NCBI RefSeq assembly: GCF_022965805.1
Contig: NC_133101.1
Location: 23,770,868-23,834,867, forward strand
Origin: Primulina eburnea
Lineage: Eukaryota > Streptophyta > Magnoliopsida > Lamiales > Gesneriaceae
DNA: 64,000 nt
Direction of reading: 5' to 3'
Part shown: piece after piece, positions 21,488 through 33,621 of the stretch
Position numbering within the stretch: position 1 is the first letter of the stretch
Layout of the letters: every line of letters begins with the position of its first letter
Translations under genes and position numbers: made by a program
The notes under the pieces: model-generated
What the model saw: only the letters and a program-made list of their open reading frames with translations
The model's database searches: none
Told to the model about the DNA's origin: nothing

Positions 21488-23490
21488 GAACAATAGGATT
21501 ACGTGAAATAAATTCAATGCTCGTGTGTCATCACTGCGGGGCTAAAAAATTTGAATTTTAGAGCCCCACGTTCTGCTGTGATAATGGAAAAATCAGATTA
21601 GCAGCCACTACCATTCCACATGAATTATTTTTACTATTTACCGACGCACAATCTCAAAAATCAGAGGATTTTCGCAAAAGAATCAGAGTATATAACAGTA
21701 TATTTTCATTCAGGTCTTTTGGAGTTAAAATGGATACTAATCTTGCTTCTTCGAGACGTGGAAACTTTGTGAAGATACTATGAAGCTATTGATCGATGTA
21801 ATGAAAAAAAATCCATACGCAGAATTATTGCAACGAATAAATGATTTTCCCTCTATTAAAGACGTAACACTTCAAATATGCAAGAATGCTGGAGTAGATC
21901 AGCGTTGCTACAACCATCCTACAGCTGATCAAGTTGCTGCTATTTGGGTAGAGGGAAATAATCCTGACATTCCATATGATAGGGACATAATACTTCATGG
22001 GACTGATGGACATAAACACATAATAAAGCATTATTTTGGTTGTTATGATCCCCTGCAATATCCCCTTCTTTTCCCAAATGGAGAAAATGGATGGCACCAG
22101 AACATTCCGAAATTTAAGGATGCAAGTATTGTTCTCCAGTCACATCATGAAATTGTGAATCCAACAAATTTTTCCTCCGTGGAATCTATTATTGAAACGG
22201 AACAGAGAGGTATTTTTCTCATATTTCTCATACAAAAAATTTCATTGTATTTGTTTTAGATGTTATTGAGGAAATTATACGGTCACTATTGAGTTACTTA
22301 AAAATTATTTGAAGGGAATCTTAGTTCAACTATGTATTTGAATTTTAATTGTGGTTTTCTAAATTTGATATTGTTCCATGCTCATAGATTTCTTATACAC
22401 AGATTTTTAAAAGCATGTTTATTATCTTTACAGCTGTTAGAAGCTATAACAACAGGATGGTTTCTTGCCGAGAGTACTATTGTTACAAATTTCAGATAAG
22501 AAATCAGAATCCATCCGTTCTTTTATATGCGAGAAGATTGTTGCAACAATATGCAGTTGATATGTACATCAAACTTGAAACAACACGCTTGGATTATTGC
22601 AGAAACAATCAAGCTGAATTGAGATCTGAGTATTTATCAAGGCATTGTGGATAGTGTCAATTGTGGAGAAACAAGAGGAAGTGAAATTGGAAAGAGAATT
22701 GTTCTTCCTGCATCGTTCATTGGAGGTCCACGAGACATGCGAAAAAGATATTTAGATGCAATGGCATTGGTAAGAAGGTTTGGAAAACCGGATCTCTTTA
22801 TAACAATGACTTGTAATCCAAAGTGGAAAGAAATTACAGATAACTTAATGGGCAGTCAACAACCTCAGGATCGGCCCGATTTGATAGCTAGAGTTTTTCG
22901 ATCAAAGGTCCAAGACTTGAAAAAAGAAATAATTCATAAAGCAATATTTGGAATGGTTGCTGCTTATGTTTACGTAGTTGAATTCCAAAAAAGAGGTTTG
23001 CCCCATATCCACATGTTGATAATCTTGAAGAAATCATATAAGATAAACAGTGCTGATCAATTCGATGATTATGTTTCGGCTGAATTACCTAACAAAGATA
23101 AAAATTCAAGGTTATTTGACCTTGTAACGCAGCATATGATGCATGGACCTTGTGGATATTTGAATAGAACAAACTCTTGCATGATTGCCGGACAATGTAA
23201 GAGTCATTATCCACGAAAGTTTTGCGAAAAAACCGTTCAAGGTGAAGATGGCTATGCTATTTACCGAAGAAGAAACGATGGCCGGACAGTAGATATAAGA
23301 AGAGCTAAATTAAATAATCAGTGGGTGGTTCCCTACAATCCTTACCTTCTTTTGAGATATGATTGCTACATAAATGTTGAAATTTGTTCAGGCTTGACTG
23401 CAGTTAAATATCTTTACAAGTATATTTATAAAGGTCATGACAAAATTGCCATACACATTGCGTAAGGAAATGAACCCGGTACTATAGATG
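21488..23490 (+). pseudogene. Helitron Rep/helicase, N-terminal and Rep nuclease part
   Basis: First half of the protein that nicks and unwinds DNA for rolling-circle transposition. Exon 21488-22210 holds the zinc-finger-like N-terminus (CHHCGAKKFEF, stop TAG at about 21558, then FCCDNGKIRLA and DFRKRIRVYNSIFSF). An intron at 22211-22432 begins GT and ends CAG. The next part reads SYNNRMVSCREYY, a frame change near 22645, then FIGGPRDMRKRYLDAMALVR, KPDLFITMTCNPKW and the nuclease HUH motif in RGLPHIHMLI (about 22990-23020). The two catalytic Tyr region is KYLYKYIYKGHDK (about 23408-23446). A stop lies at 23463. The Tekay insertion at 23496 follows the codons for GTIDEI. Confidence 0.92.
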
Positions 23491-23495
23491 AAATA
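23491..23495. repeat. target site duplication, left copy (Tekay 23496)
   Basis: AAATA, repeated at 30039-30043. Removing the element and one copy rejoins the Helitron Rep reading frame. Confidence 0.9.
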
Positions 23496-24626
23496 TGTAG
23501 TGACCCGTTCCAGAATCACCTACTAATCAAGAACTAAGCATGCGATTAACTTAATTAAAAACAATCAGAAATAAAGGCGGAAAACTGTCGCCAAAAGATA
23601 GTTATACAACCCAATCGAAAATCCAGGACAACTCAACTAAAATGAAATATACGGTACAACCATATTGAATCAAAAAGATACCGAAGAACTAAACCAACCA
23701 GCTACTCAACGTCCTCCTCCTCCTCCTCCTGAGCTGTCCAACCTGAGGCCTGCCCCGTGGGAATGGGGTGTCCAAGATAAACAAAACCGAGGACATGAGC
23801 GATAAGAACGCCCAGTACAAAAGCATGAGTATACAAACCTATATGAAATGCACATGCTATGATATGAATATGATACCAGGGTAGTCAAGAAACAGGAGTC
23901 ACAAAAGATCTCAATATGCTCAGTCTAGAGGCGCCAAGTGGATAGTGCCGCGCGGTACTCCTCTGGGTCACTGCATCCACTACAAGAACAGACGTGGACC
24001 TAAAATGTCCCGGATCACCGAAGCCCTCCGGACCCGTCGGCCACTGTGTACTCTCGGTGTCCATGCGTCCACAAGACAAGACAGGGCTGAGCGGCCCCAC
24101 AAGATATAGCTTATCTCGAAAGAGATACAGCTCAACAATAAAGGCTATCTCGAAGGAGATACGGCTCAACATGAAATGCAACATGCATCATAAAACGTGA
24201 CATAATAGCATGCATCATATGACATATATCAATGCACCACATAATCATGCAACACATATAAGGATGTATACTCGACCAGGATATCTCGGATAGTACTTTC
24301 GTACCTCTATCACTGCAATCCTAATCCACTGGAAAACCAGACAAACAGGTCTATTCCAAGCCTATTCATCAAGTGAAAACCATCACTAAAACTTATCTAC
24401 CAGACTTAACTAGATAATCCTGAAATAATAATGATACAATTCCAAACCTTCGTCCGTCGCTAGCCTGCTGATGCCGCTAGCTCCCAACTAGAGCACAGCT
24501 CCGCTACAAAGCCAGTAGCTCCCTGCTAGTGCCTGAACCTCGGGAAAGACTAGAAACCTCTCAGAAACGACTAAAACGCTCTGGAACGCTCTGAAATGGC
24601 GAGTAAGAAATGAAGCCTTGCGCCTC

Positions 24627-24634
24627 TATTTATA
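24627..24634 (-). promoter_or_regulatory. TATA box in 3' LTR of Tekay
   Basis: TATAAATA on the minus strand, directly downstream (element direction) of the palindrome array. The copy that would drive the element is in the other LTR at 29712-29719. Confidence 0.75.
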
Positions 24635-24640
24635 GCCAAT

Positions 24641-24900
24641 GTTCGGACGATCCGATCCACTTCGGAAGCTCCGATCCGGTACACTTCGGACGATCCGAAC
24701 CCACTTCGGACGATCCGAACCTTGCATGCGTTCTACGTGTCCAGCCACCTGTCTCGGACGATCCGAACCCTTGCTCGGACGATCCGAATTCTGCATGTCT
24801 GCCACGGGTCCAGCCACCTGGCTCGGACGATCCGACATCTGGCTCGGACGATCCGAACCATGATCGGACGATCCGAACCAGGTTCGGTCCTTCCGATCCC
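24641..24900 (-). promoter_or_regulatory. array of TCGGACGATCCGA sites, 3' LTR
   Basis: Ten sites in 260 bp. Eight are exact TCGGACGATCCGA, an inverted repeat of TCGGA/TCCGA around a CGA centre; two are variants (TCGGAAGCTCCGA, TCGGTCCTTCCGA). The nearest is about 7 bp from the TATA box. The array fills almost all of the LTR upstream of TATA. The identical array in the other LTR is at 29726-29985. Confidence 0.85.
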
Positions 24901-24954
24901 ACCGAAAATAATTAGTCCAATAATTAACTCAAATTAGGAATCGGGATACTACAT

Positions 24955-24967
24955 TCTCCCCCCCTTA
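24955..24967 (-). promoter_or_regulatory. polypurine tract of the young Tekay element
   Basis: On the minus strand AAGGGGGGGAGAA stands directly before the 3' LTR, one base off its end. An adjacent phrase TTTCGAGGACGAAATC is typical of this lineage. Confidence 0.85.
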
Positions 24968-25117
24968 AAAAGATTTCGTCCTCGAAATCAGGTTTATAGG
25001 ATGAACAAAAAGGAGTAACAACATTGTTATAATATCTCAATTGTTGTTGAACACAACTGATCTTTGGATTACAACGGAAAACACACACACACATCCATAG
25101 TACAACTACAGTACAAC

Positions 25118-28100
25118 TCAAAAGAGCTCTGGATGCTCCGAACGAATACGACTCTCTAGCTCCCAAGTGGCTTCTTCAGTGCCTCTGCGCTGCCACTGAA
25201 CTAAGACAAGAGGAATGATCTTATTCCGCAATACCTTGTCTTTGCGATCGAGAATCCGCACTGGTCGTTCCACGTAAGACAAATCCGAATTTAGTTGAAT
25301 TTCAGAGGGATGCAAGATGTGAGACTCATCTGCTACGTATCGTCTCAACAAAGATACGTGGAATACATCATGAATACTTGATAGGTATGGCGGCAATGCA
25401 AGTCTGTAAGCCAAATCTCCCACGCTTTCCAATATTTCAAATGGACCAATAAATCTCGGAGATAGCTTACCCTTGAGACCAAATCTCAAAATCCTGCGAA
25501 AAGGCGAAACTCGGAGAAACACTTTCTCACCTGGCTGAAAATAAAGAGGTCGCCGCTTGGTGTTCGCATAACTAGCCTGTCGATCCTGAGCGATCTTAAT
25601 CCGTTTCTTGATTACTGCAACCTTATCAATAGCCTGCTGGACTAACTCCGGTCCCTCAACATGTCGTTCCCCAACTTCTTCCCAAAATAATGGAGTACGA
25701 CAACATCGCCCATACAACGCCTCAAATGGTGCCATACCAATACTACGATGAAAGCTGTTGTTGTACGCGAACTCAATCAAAGGCAAATGATCCTGCCAAG
25801 CGGTTCCGAAATCCATCACACAAGCTCGCATCATATCCTCAAGTGTACGGATAGTCCTCTTCGTCTGACCGTCGGTCTCTGGATGATAAGCTGTACTTAA
25901 ACTTAGGGACGTACCCAATACCGCCTGGAAACTACCCCAAAATCGTGAGGTAAAACGAGGATCTCTGTCACTGACAATACTAACTGGCACCCCATGCAAA
26001 CGTACAATCTCTTGAATGTACAATCGAGCCATACGATCGAAAGTGAAATCACGGTTATATGGCAGAAAATGAGCAGACTTGGTGAGTCGATCCACCACTA
26101 CCCAAATAGCATCACTATTCCTCGAAGATAATGGTAAGTGAGTAATGAATTCCATCGCGATATGCTCCCACTTCCATTCAGGAATAGGTAAGTTCAACAA
26201 TAATCCTCCCGGTCGACGGTGCTCTGCCTTAACCTGCTGACAAACAAGACACTTGGAAACAAACTGATAAACGCTGCGCTTCATCCCTTTCCACCAAAAT
26301 CGTGTCCTCAAATCTTTATACATCTTGTTGCTTCCTGGATGAACACTCAACTTGCTTCGATGGGCCTGAGATAAGATCTCTTCCCTCAAAGTATCATCCT
26401 CTGGTACTACAACTCGATTAGACAAACACAGAAGACCATTAGACTGATAATGGAAATTACTATCTCCACCAGCCAACCGAGCTAATCTCTGAGTCTTGAG
26501 ATCAGACATCTGTGCATCTCGAATCCGAGCGAACAAAGCTGGCTCAGATAAAATGGTAGCAACACGAATGCTCTCCATACCTTTCCGATGTTTGAAATTA
26601 AATCCCAACGAACAACAATCCTGGATAGTACTAATCATAGCACTGGTCTGAAGTGCAGAGGCTCTCACCTTGCGACTAAGAGCATCGGCTGTGAGATTCG
26701 AAGAACCTGGATGGTATTTGATCTCGCAGTCATAATCTTTAAGTAGATCCATCCAACGACGTTGTCTCATGTTCAACTCAGCCTGAGTGAACAGATACTT
26801 CAGACTCTTATGATCAGTAAAAATTTCAAACTTAACCCCGTACAAGTAATGACGCCAGATCTTCAGCGCGAACACAATAGCAGCTAATTCTAGATCATGA
26901 ATAGGATACTTCTCCTCGTGAGGTTTCAACTGTCTGGAAGCATAAGCGATCACATGACCATTCTGCGTCAACACACACCCTAATCCTTGAAAAGAGGCAT
27001 CGGTGTAAACACTGAAACCATCAGATCCTGACGGTAACGCCAAAACAGGTGCAGAAGTCAGAAGTCGACGAAGCTCTCTGAAACTATCTTCGCACTCAGA
27101 TGACCACTCAAATGGAACATCCTTCCGAGTAAGTTGCGTCAATGGTCTAGCTACCTGAGAGAAATTCACAATGAAGCGACGATAATACCCTGCCAGACCT
27201 AGAAAACTACGGATCTCAGCCACCGTCGTCGGACGTGACCAATACAGCACTGCCTCAATCTTGCTAGGATCCACAGAAATTCCTTCCTTGGAAATCACAT
27301 GACCAAGAAATACTACACGATCAATCCAGAACTCACACTTACTCAGCTTAGCATACAATTGCTTCTCGCGAAGAATCTGCAACACAATCCTCAAATGCTG
27401 GATATGCTCTTCCACACTGTGAGAATAAATCAAGATATCGTCGATGAAAACCACAACAAACTGATCTAGAAAATCCCGAAAGACTCGATTCATCAGATCC
27501 ATGAACACCGCTGGCGCATTCGTCAATCCAAATGGCATAACTAGAAACTCGTAATGCCCATAACGAGTACGAAATGCAGTCTTGGAAATATCATCATCTC
27601 TAACTCTCATCTGATGATAACCCGATCGCAAGTCAATCTTGGAGTAAACAGAGGTACCCTGAAGCTGATCGAACAAATCATCGATACGAGGTAATGGATA
27701 CTTGTTTTTGATCGTCACACGATTCAGCTGGCGATAATCAATGCACAATCGCATAGATCCATCTTTCTTCTTGACAAACAAGACTGGAGCTCCCCAAGGT
27801 GAAACACTCGGGCGAATATAACCTTTATCAAGAAGATCCTGCAATTGCTGCTTCAAATCTCTCATCTCTGACGGAGCAAGACGATAGGGGGCACGAGAAA
27901 TCGGTGCAGTCCCTGGCATTAACTCAATGCCAAATTCCACCTCTCTAACCGGAGGAAAACCAGGAATCTCATCTGGAAAAACATCAGGAAATTCACAAAC
28001 CACTGGAAGATCATCTAGACCAACACTATCTGTGGATGAATCAATCGCATAGATGAGGTAGCCTTCCCCGCCCGCCTCTAAAGCACGACAGGCTTTCAGA

Positions 28101-28537
28101 GTAGATACCACTGGCATCGGAGGTCGCGCTCCCTCACCATAGAAAAACCAACTAGAGCTCTCAGTCGTACGAAACTGAACAAGCTTCTGGTAACAATCCA
28201 CGGTAGCTCGGTAAGTAGTCAATAGGTCTATACCTAGAATACAATCAAAATCTTCCATCTCCAGGATCATAAGATTCGCAATCAATTCGTTACCCTCAAA
28301 ATCTAAGGGACAACCCATCACTAGACGCTTCGCTAACACCGAATGACCCATCAGAGTAGAAACAGAAAGAATGACGTCTAGAGAAACATACGGTAACTTA
28401 TGACGCTTACGATCGTCCTGGTCACCCCAACGACCTACACTTCCCTGACTACTCTCATCACCAAAGTGGTCAGCCATCGCTACAAGATAGAATGGGGAAA
28501 ATGGTAAAATGGTCAACGAAAATCCCAAAACAGACAT
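25118..28537 (-). CDS. gag-less Tekay polyprotein: partial protease, RT, RNase H, integrase, chromodomain
   Basis: One 1139-codon frame. Residues 1-48 are a leader and gag N-terminal scrap ([13 protein letters not shown]). At about residue 49 (LPYVSLDV) it jumps into the second half of protease, so the catalytic Asp-Ser/Thr-Gly is missing ([10 protein letters not shown] is present). RT has [29 protein letters not shown] and FIDDILIYS. RNase H has YTDAS and DHKSLKYLF. Integrase has the HHCC region, but where Tekay proteins have MDF, D and QSER, it has MEF (first Asp to Glu), VSDRDPRF (Asp kept) and GQTKR (catalytic Glu to Lys). The C-terminus is a chromodomain ([16 protein letters not shown]). 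Usual gag-pol is about 1500 residues. It follows the primer site by only about 40 bases. The integrase should be inactive. Confidence 0.93.
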   Translation of the reverse strand: MSVLGFSLTILPFSPFYLVAMADHFGDESSQGSVGRWGDQDDRKRHKLPYVSLDVILSVSTLMGHSVLAKRLVMGCPLDFEGNELIANLMILEMEDFDCILGIDLLTTYRATVDCYQKLVQFRTTESSSWFFYGEGARPPMPVVSTLKACRALEAGGEGYLIYAIDSSTDSVGLDDLPVVCEFPDVFPDEIPGFPPVREVEFGIELMPGTAPISRAPYRLAPSEMRDLKQQLQDLLDKGYIRPSVSPWGAPVLFVKKKDGSMRLCIDYRQLNRVTIKNKYPLPRIDDLFDQLQGTSVYSKIDLRSGYHQMRVRDDDISKTAFRTRYGHYEFLVMPFGLTNAPAVFMDLMNRVFRDFLDQFVVVFIDDILIYSHSVEEHIQHLRIVLQILREKQLYAKLSKCEFWIDRVVFLGHVISKEGISVDPSKIEAVLYWSRPTTVAEIRSFLGLAGYYRRFIVNFSQVARPLTQLTRKDVPFEWSSECEDSFRELRRLLTSAPVLALPSGSDGFSVYTDASFQGLGCVLTQNGHVIAYASRQLKPHEEKYPIHDLELAAIVFALKIWRHYLYGVKFEIFTDHKSLKYLFTQAELNMRQRRWMDLLKDYDCEIKYHPGSSNLTADALSRKVRASALQTSAMISTIQDCCSLGFNFKHRKGMESIRVATILSEPALFARIRDAQMSDLKTQRLARLAGGDSNFHYQSNGLLCLSNRVVVPEDDTLREEILSQAHRSKLSVHPGSNKMYKDLRTRFWWKGMKRSVYQFVSKCLVCQQVKAEHRRPGGLLLNLPIPEWKWEHIAMEFITHLPLSSRNSDAIWVVVDRLTKSAHFLPYNRDFTFDRMARLYIQEIVRLHGVPVSIVSDRDPRFTSRFWGSFQAVLGTSLSLSTAYHPETDGQTKRTIRTLEDMMRACVMDFGTAWQDHLPLIEFAYNNSFHRSIGMAPFEALYGRCCRTPLFWEEVGERHVEGPELVQQAIDKVAVIKKRIKIAQDRQASYANTKRRPLYFQPGEKVFLRVSPFRRILRFGLKGKLSPRFIGPFEILESVGDLAYRLALPPYLSSIHDVFHVSLLRRYVADESHILHPSEIQLNSDLSYVERPVRILDRKDKVLRNKIIPLVLVQWQRRGTEEATWELESRIRSEHPELF

Positions 28538-28568
28538 CTATATCCCAAACAAACTCGTAAGCATGCTC

Positions 28569-28577
28569 TGATACCAT
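28569..28577 (-). promoter_or_regulatory. primer binding site of the young Tekay element
   Basis: Minus strand TGGTATCAG, continuing as AGCATGC (28562-28568), 3 bases from the 5' LTR. Matches initiator tRNA-Met. Confidence 0.85.
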
Positions 28578-28580
28578 AAA

Positions 28581-30038
28581 TGTAGTGACCCGTTCCAGAA
28601 TCACCTACTAATCAAGAACTAAGCATGCGATTAACTTAATTAAAAACAATCAGAAATAAAGGCGGAAAACTGTCACCAAAAGATAGTTATACAACCCAAT
28701 CGAAAATCCAGGACAACTCAACTAAAATGAAATATACGGTACAACCATATTGAATCAAAAAGATACCGAAGAACTAAACCAACCAGCTACTCAACGTCCT
28801 CCTCCTCCTCCTCCTGAGCTGTCCAACCTGAGGCCTGCCCCGTGGGAATGGGGTGTCCAAGATAAACAAAACCGAGGACATGAGCGATAAGAACGCCCAG
28901 TACAAAAGCATGAGTATACAAACCTATATGAAATGCACATGCTATGATATGAATATGATACCAGGGTAGTCAAGAAACAGGAGTCACAAAAGATCTCAAT
29001 ATGCTCAGTCTAGAGGCGCCAAGTGGATAGTGCCGCGCGGTACTCCTCTGGGTCACTGCATCCACTACAAGAACAGACGTGGACCTAAAATGTCCCGGAT
29101 CACCGAAGCCCTCCGGACCCGTCGGCCACTGTGTACTCTCGGTGTCCATGCGTCCACAAGACAAGACAGGGCTGAGCGGCCCCACAAGATATAGCTTATC
29201 TCGAAAGAGATACAGCTCAACAATAAAGGCTATCTCGAAGGAGATACGGCTCAACATGAAATGCAACATGCATCATAAAACGTGACATAATAGCATGCAT
29301 CATATGACATATATCAATGAACCACATAATCATGCAACACATATAAGGATGTATACTCGACCAGGATATCTCGGATAGTACTTTCGTACCTCTATCACTG
29401 CAATCCTAATCCACTGGAAAACCAGACAAACAGGTCTATTCCAAGCCTATTCATCAAGTGAAAACCATCACTAAAACTTATCTACCAGACTTAACTAGAT
29501 AATCCTGAAATAATAATGATACAATTCCAAACCTTCGTCCGTCGCTAGCCCGCTGATGCCGCTAGCTCCCAACTAGAGCACAGCTCCGCTACAAAGCCAG
29601 TAGCTCCCTGCTAGTGCCTGAACCTCGGGAAAGACTAGAAACCTCTCAGAAACGACTAAAACGCTCTGGAACGCTCTGAAATGGCGAGTAAGAAATGAAG
29701 CCTCGCGCCTCTATTTATAGCCAATGTTCGGACGATCCGATCCACTTCGGAAGCTCCGATCCGGTACACTTCGGACGATCCGAACCCACTTCGGACGATC
29801 CGAACCTTGCATGCGTTCTACGTGTCCAGCCACCTGTCTCGGACGATCCGAACCCTTGCTCGGACGATCCGAATTCTGCATGTCTGCCACGGGTCCAGCC
29901 ACCTGGCTCGGACGATCCGACATCTGGCTCGGACGATCCGAACCATGATCGGACGATCCGAACCAGGTTCGGTCCTTCCGATCCCACCGAAAATAATTAG
30001 TCCAATAATTAACTCAAATTAGGAATCGGGATACTACA
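28581..30038 (-). repeat. 5' LTR of the young Tekay element
   Basis: Same 1458 bp as the other LTR. The four differences I found are at 28676, 29320, 29550 and 29704 (approximate), all substitutions. The TATAAATA box is at 29712-29719 on the minus strand and the palindrome array at 29726-29985. Confidence 0.95.
29726..29985 (-). promoter_or_regulatory. array of TCGGACGATCCGA sites, 5' LTR
   Basis: Identical to the array at 24641-24900. In this LTR it would act on transcription of the element itself. Because the element points away from the rest of the Helitron gene, its promoter reads back into the Rep half. Confidence 0.85.
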
Positions 30039-30043
30039 AAATA

Positions 30044-32300
30044 AGAAATTTCCAAGATGCAAGATGGGTATCAGCACAAGAAGCATTGTGGAGAATTTTT
30101 GAGTTTGACTTAAATGAAATGTCTCCAGCTGTTATTAATTTAGCACTACATTTGCCAAATAAACATTGTGTGACGTTTTGGAAAAATCAAAGTTTGGATT
30201 ATGTTTTGCGGCAAGATTACAACTCGAAAACAATGTTAACTGAATTTTTCCATACTTGCTCAGTTAGCACAAAGGCAGTAACATTGTTCTATACTAAGTT
30301 TTCTGAATATTATGTTTGGGATAACCAAAGTAAATGCTGGTACCAAAGGAAGAAAAGAAAAGTTATTGGTCGCGTAAATGCATCAAATCCCAACGAAGGA
30401 GAAAGGTACTATTTGAGACTTCTACTAAATCATGTAAGAGGACCCACTTCTTTTGACGATTTGCTAATAGTTAATGGAAATAATTGTGTTACTTTCAAAG
30501 AATCAGCACAAAAAAGGGGATTACTTGAATCTGACCAAAGTACTCTTGAATGTTTGAACGAAGCTGTTACCTTCCAAATGCCACATGCTTTGCGGAGATT
30601 ATTTGCAACACTTTTAGTGTATTGTGAACCAGTTAACGTGAGATTGTTATGGGATCATACTTATAAGCAATGTCTGAGGATTACCAAAAAGAGTTTAGTC
30701 AAAACAAGAGTTAATAGTCTCAAAAACACTTCAAAGTATAAAAATAATTTTGGAAAGCATGGGAAAACACATTGGTGCTTTTGATCTCCCACAAATATCT
30801 CTCGACATGAATCAATGCAATATACCAATTTTCAGAGAGATAGAAGAAGAAACGTCAATACAAATCTCAGAAGATGATTATTTGGCACAGTTCAAGTTGA
30901 ATAGTGGCCAACACGAAGCATTTCGAAAAATTCTGGAGTCTGTAAACAAGGGAAATGGTGGCTTGTTTTTTGTGAATGGACCTGGAGGAACTGGAAAGAC
31001 ATTTTTATATAGAGCACTGATTGCAGAAGTCAGAAAAAATAAAATGATTGCTCTAGCTACAGCAACTTCAGGAGTTGCAGCTTCAATATTACCAGGTGGA
31101 CGAACGGCTCATTCCCGCTTTAAAATTCCAATTGATTTACATGAGGAGAGTTACTGCACAATAGCAAAACAAAGTGGTCTTGCAGAATTGTTACGGCGCA
31201 CTCATTTAATTATTTGGGATGAAGCACCAATGGCAAAAAAAAACAGCAATCGAAGCAGTAGATCGAAGTCTACAAGACATAACTGGAATTGATAAGCACT
31301 TTGGTGGAAAAGTGGTTGTTCTAGGTGGGGATTTTATGCAAGTTTTGCCTGTACTTCCAAAAGCTACAATCCAAGAAACAATCAATGCAAGTTTGGTGAA
31401 ATCTTATTTATTCTCGGAAATGACCCAACTAACTTTGTCTGAGAATATGAGAGAAAAAACAGATCCTATTTTTTGCGAGTTTCTGCTTCGTATTTGTAAT
31501 GGAACTGAAGCTACTGATAATGAAGGTAATGTTAAGATTCTTGATGAGATGCTCATAAAATTTGATGATGATGATGAAGAGGCCTCAGAGAAAAAATTGA
31601 TCGATGAAATTTTTCCAGAATTGGAAAAAATTGTCATTCTGCTACTTATATCACTAATCGGGCAATTCTTGCATCAAAGAATGAGTACGTGGATCGCCTA
31701 AATGAGAAAATAATTCAGATGTTTCCTGGAGAATCTCGAGTATTTACAAGCTTCGATGAGGCCATTGATGATTCTCATAATTTTTATCCACAAGAATTTC
31801 TAAATTCATTAACCCCGAATGGAATGCCTCCTCATCGCTTGGTCCTGAAAATTAATTGCACTGTTATGTTGCTACGAAATCTAGACCCTTCAGATGGTTT
31901 GTGCAATGGGACTAGAATGGTTTGCAGATCATTTGAAAACGATGTTATTTATGCAGAAATCACTATTGGTCAACACACTGGCAAACAAGTATTCATTCCT
32001 CGAATTCCATTATCTCCTACTGAAAATGAAGGATATCCTTTTCAGTTTCGAAGAAAACAGTTCCCAATCAGACTTTGTTTTGCAATGACAATTAACAAAG
32101 CTCAAGGTCAAACAATACCTAATGTTGGAGTATACTTGCCTCATCCTGTTTTTTCTCATGGACAATTATATGTTGCATTATCCAGAGGCATTCAAGGGAA
32201 ACTACAAAAGTATTGATTCGACCGGATGCAATCCGAGACACAGATGACACTCGAACAAAAAATGTTGTCTACAAGGAGATTCTAGACAGAAATTTGTAAT
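30044..32300 (+). pseudogene. Helitron Rep/helicase, Pif1-type helicase part
   Basis: Continuation of the Rep/helicase after the Tekay insertion. It reads FQDARWVSAQEALWRIFEF, the usual bridge between Rep and helicase, then LPNKHCVTFWKNQSLDYVL. The SF1B (Pif1) helicase has Walker A GPGGTGKTF (about 30985-31010), ATSGVAAS, Walker B IIWDEAPM (about 31210-31230), VVLGGDFMQVLPV, LSENMR, NGTRMVC, FAMTINKAQGQT and YVALSRGIQ. Frame changes lie near 30755, in an A-run at 31235, near 31625, and near 32205. The last codons (ILDRNL) precede a stop at 32297. Not functional as it stands. Confidence 0.93.
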
Positions 32301-32499
32301 ATACGGGTTTCTTTAATAATGTTTTTGGGAATCATATAACTTGGCATATTTTTTTTCCAATAATACATTTTTGTCTATTCTAATTATGAACTAGCAACAA
32401 TGACAGAGACTTGTCTTACTAGAGTTGAATGTTCGGATCATAATTTTGTTGCTTTATTGTATGGCTTAAGTTTGTTATGCACTTACTCTATCTTGTGCT
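32301..32499. other. spacer after Helitron helicase
   Basis: AT-rich, about 200 bp between the helicase stop and the cyclin fragment. No separate 3' Helitron terminus (hairpin plus CTRR) is visible here, which argues that the element does not end at the helicase gene. Confidence 0.5.
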
Positions 32500-32700
32500 T
32501 GCTTAAGTCTGATGGGTTTTTGGATACAGAAAAAAATGACGTTGTTGAATGGATGTTGAAGGTGATTGCCCATTACGGGTTCACTGTCATGACTGGTTAA
32601 CCCATGGATCAGTCAACTGGCTGCTGTCGCTTGTCTTTCTATAGCTGCAAAACTGAAGGAAACTCAAGTGCCTCTTCTGTAAACTTTGAAGTACGTTTCT
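32500..32700 (+). pseudogene. captured D-type cyclin fragment
   Basis: Part of the cyclin box of a plant CYCD (closest in look to CYCD3). In one frame it reads EKNDVVEWMLKVIAHYGFTV (D-type cyclins: EAVEWMLKV.AHYGF). After a break near 32600 another frame reads PWISQLAAVACLSIAAKLKE followed by TQVPLL (D-type: KPWM.QLAAVACLSLAAKVEET.VPLL). About 25 residues between the two blocks (the usual LTAVLAVNYFDRF region) are missing, and a stop follows. No LxCxE or rest of the gene is seen. Position inside the Helitron, on the Rep strand, points to transposon capture of a host gene piece. Confidence 0.85.
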
Positions 32701-33050
32701 TGATGGGCATTTCGCTTTTTTAGTATGTTAAGGGACGATTGTGCTAGTGGAAAATTAATCCATCTGTTAGTGCCAAATTTCATAATGCCTAAAGATGTGG
32801 ACAATCTAGAGTGGTTTCTTCCATTATTTGATATTTTAAAGATGTTAATGATATGTGTCGTAGTTATATTCAGTATTGTTTTGTGGTTATTAAATGCATT
32901 TGTTAGCAGATGTATATGGTATACATTTATACTCAATATGTGTATTACCTTGTCAAGCTCATCAATTTTCACATTATCTTTATCTAATTCCTTATTGTGG
33001 TGAATTTATGGTGATAATGACTGGATTTAATTTGGATAATGTTTAGGTGG
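32701..33050. other. unassigned Helitron interior
   Basis: AT-rich; short open stretches on both strands but none that I recognise. It may be intron sequence from the captured cyclin or flippase gene. Confidence 0.4.
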
Positions 33051-33116
33051 AAGAATCCAAGTATGTTTTCGAGGCAAATACGATACATAGATGGGAGCTA
33101 TTGGTGCTCTGGACGC

Positions 33117-33308
33117 TTAAATGGAAGGTGAATCACCACTCTCATCCACTGTATTACATGCTTCCAGGGTCAGAAAGAAGTCATGTGCTGCAATCTTTTC
33201 TTCTCCAGATAGATCTTTGTACAACAGTTTCGTGAGTTCAGAGTTAGGAAAGATCTCTGATTTTAGCCTCCATTTTTTTTTAATAGAACTTGGCATCTTC
33301 CCCTGCAG
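33117..33308 (-). pseudogene. captured P4-ATPase (flippase) fragment, internal exon
   Basis: Minus-strand exon beginning after a CTCTGCAG acceptor and reading WRLKSEIFPNSELTKLLYKD, then DFFLTLEACNTV. P4-ATPases of the ALA1 type have EFFL.LAACNT at the end of the P-to-N domain link, just before the ESPDEQALV motif. Here the latter is not readable (DESGDSP, then a stop). It is in the same orientation as, and in the right order with, the N-terminal exon at 43247-43660; the copia element 33622-42886 lies between. Confidence 0.65.
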
Positions 33309-33621
33309 AGGTATGTCAACCATTAGCATATATATACAATTGTATATATAGGCACTTGATACATGTGGTAAAAAAATCAATGCATTATTCCACCTCAGTG
33401 ATTGCAAACATTGTCAGGCACGCATATGTATACAGGAATTTAAGGAAAGCAATATATTAAGTACATCACTATTGCAGATATTGAAGGTTGAAGAAAGCTG
33501 TATAAATTCATTAAAAGCTATAGTTGTTGAAAGCATGCAGTGTGTGTGGTCTAGGACCAATCTTAACGTTTTCAACTTGGCGACCTTTAAAAGCTTCTCC
33601 TACACGAATGAACGAATGTAG
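33309..33621. other. unassigned sequence left of the copia insertion
   Basis: Probably intron or eroded exon of the captured flippase gene; includes the acceptor site region at 33309-33340. TGTAG at 33617-33621 is the left target duplication of the copia element. Confidence 0.45.

Larger units (their letters stand above)
23496..24953 (-). repeat. 3' LTR of the young Tekay element
   Basis: On the plus strand it starts TGTAGTGACCCG and ends CGGGATACTACA. In element direction it begins with the palindrome array and a TATAAATA box and ends in a region with a CTC triplet run (23713-23731). Confidence 0.95.
23496..30038 (-). mobile_element. young Tekay Ty3-gypsy element lacking gag
   Basis: A 6.5 kb minus-strand chromovirus with two LTRs of exactly 1458 bp that I could tell apart at only four positions (about 0.27 %). 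It has a primer site, a polypurine tract and a 5-bp duplication. The internal part is a single open frame of 1139 codons with RT, RNase H, integrase and chromodomain. Gag and the start of protease are absent. Using a rice-type LTR rate of 1.3e-8 per site per year the insertion would be about 0.1 million years old; the rate is not calibrated for this species. Confidence 0.95.

Noticed and set aside
32500..32700. A functional cyclin gene
   Set aside because: The cyclin box lacks about 25 residues, needs a frame change and ends in a stop; no other part of the gene is near.
32300..33600. A separate Helitron ending after the helicase gene
   Set aside because: I found no hairpin plus CTRR terminus here, while the PMD flanks tie 19431 to 48873.
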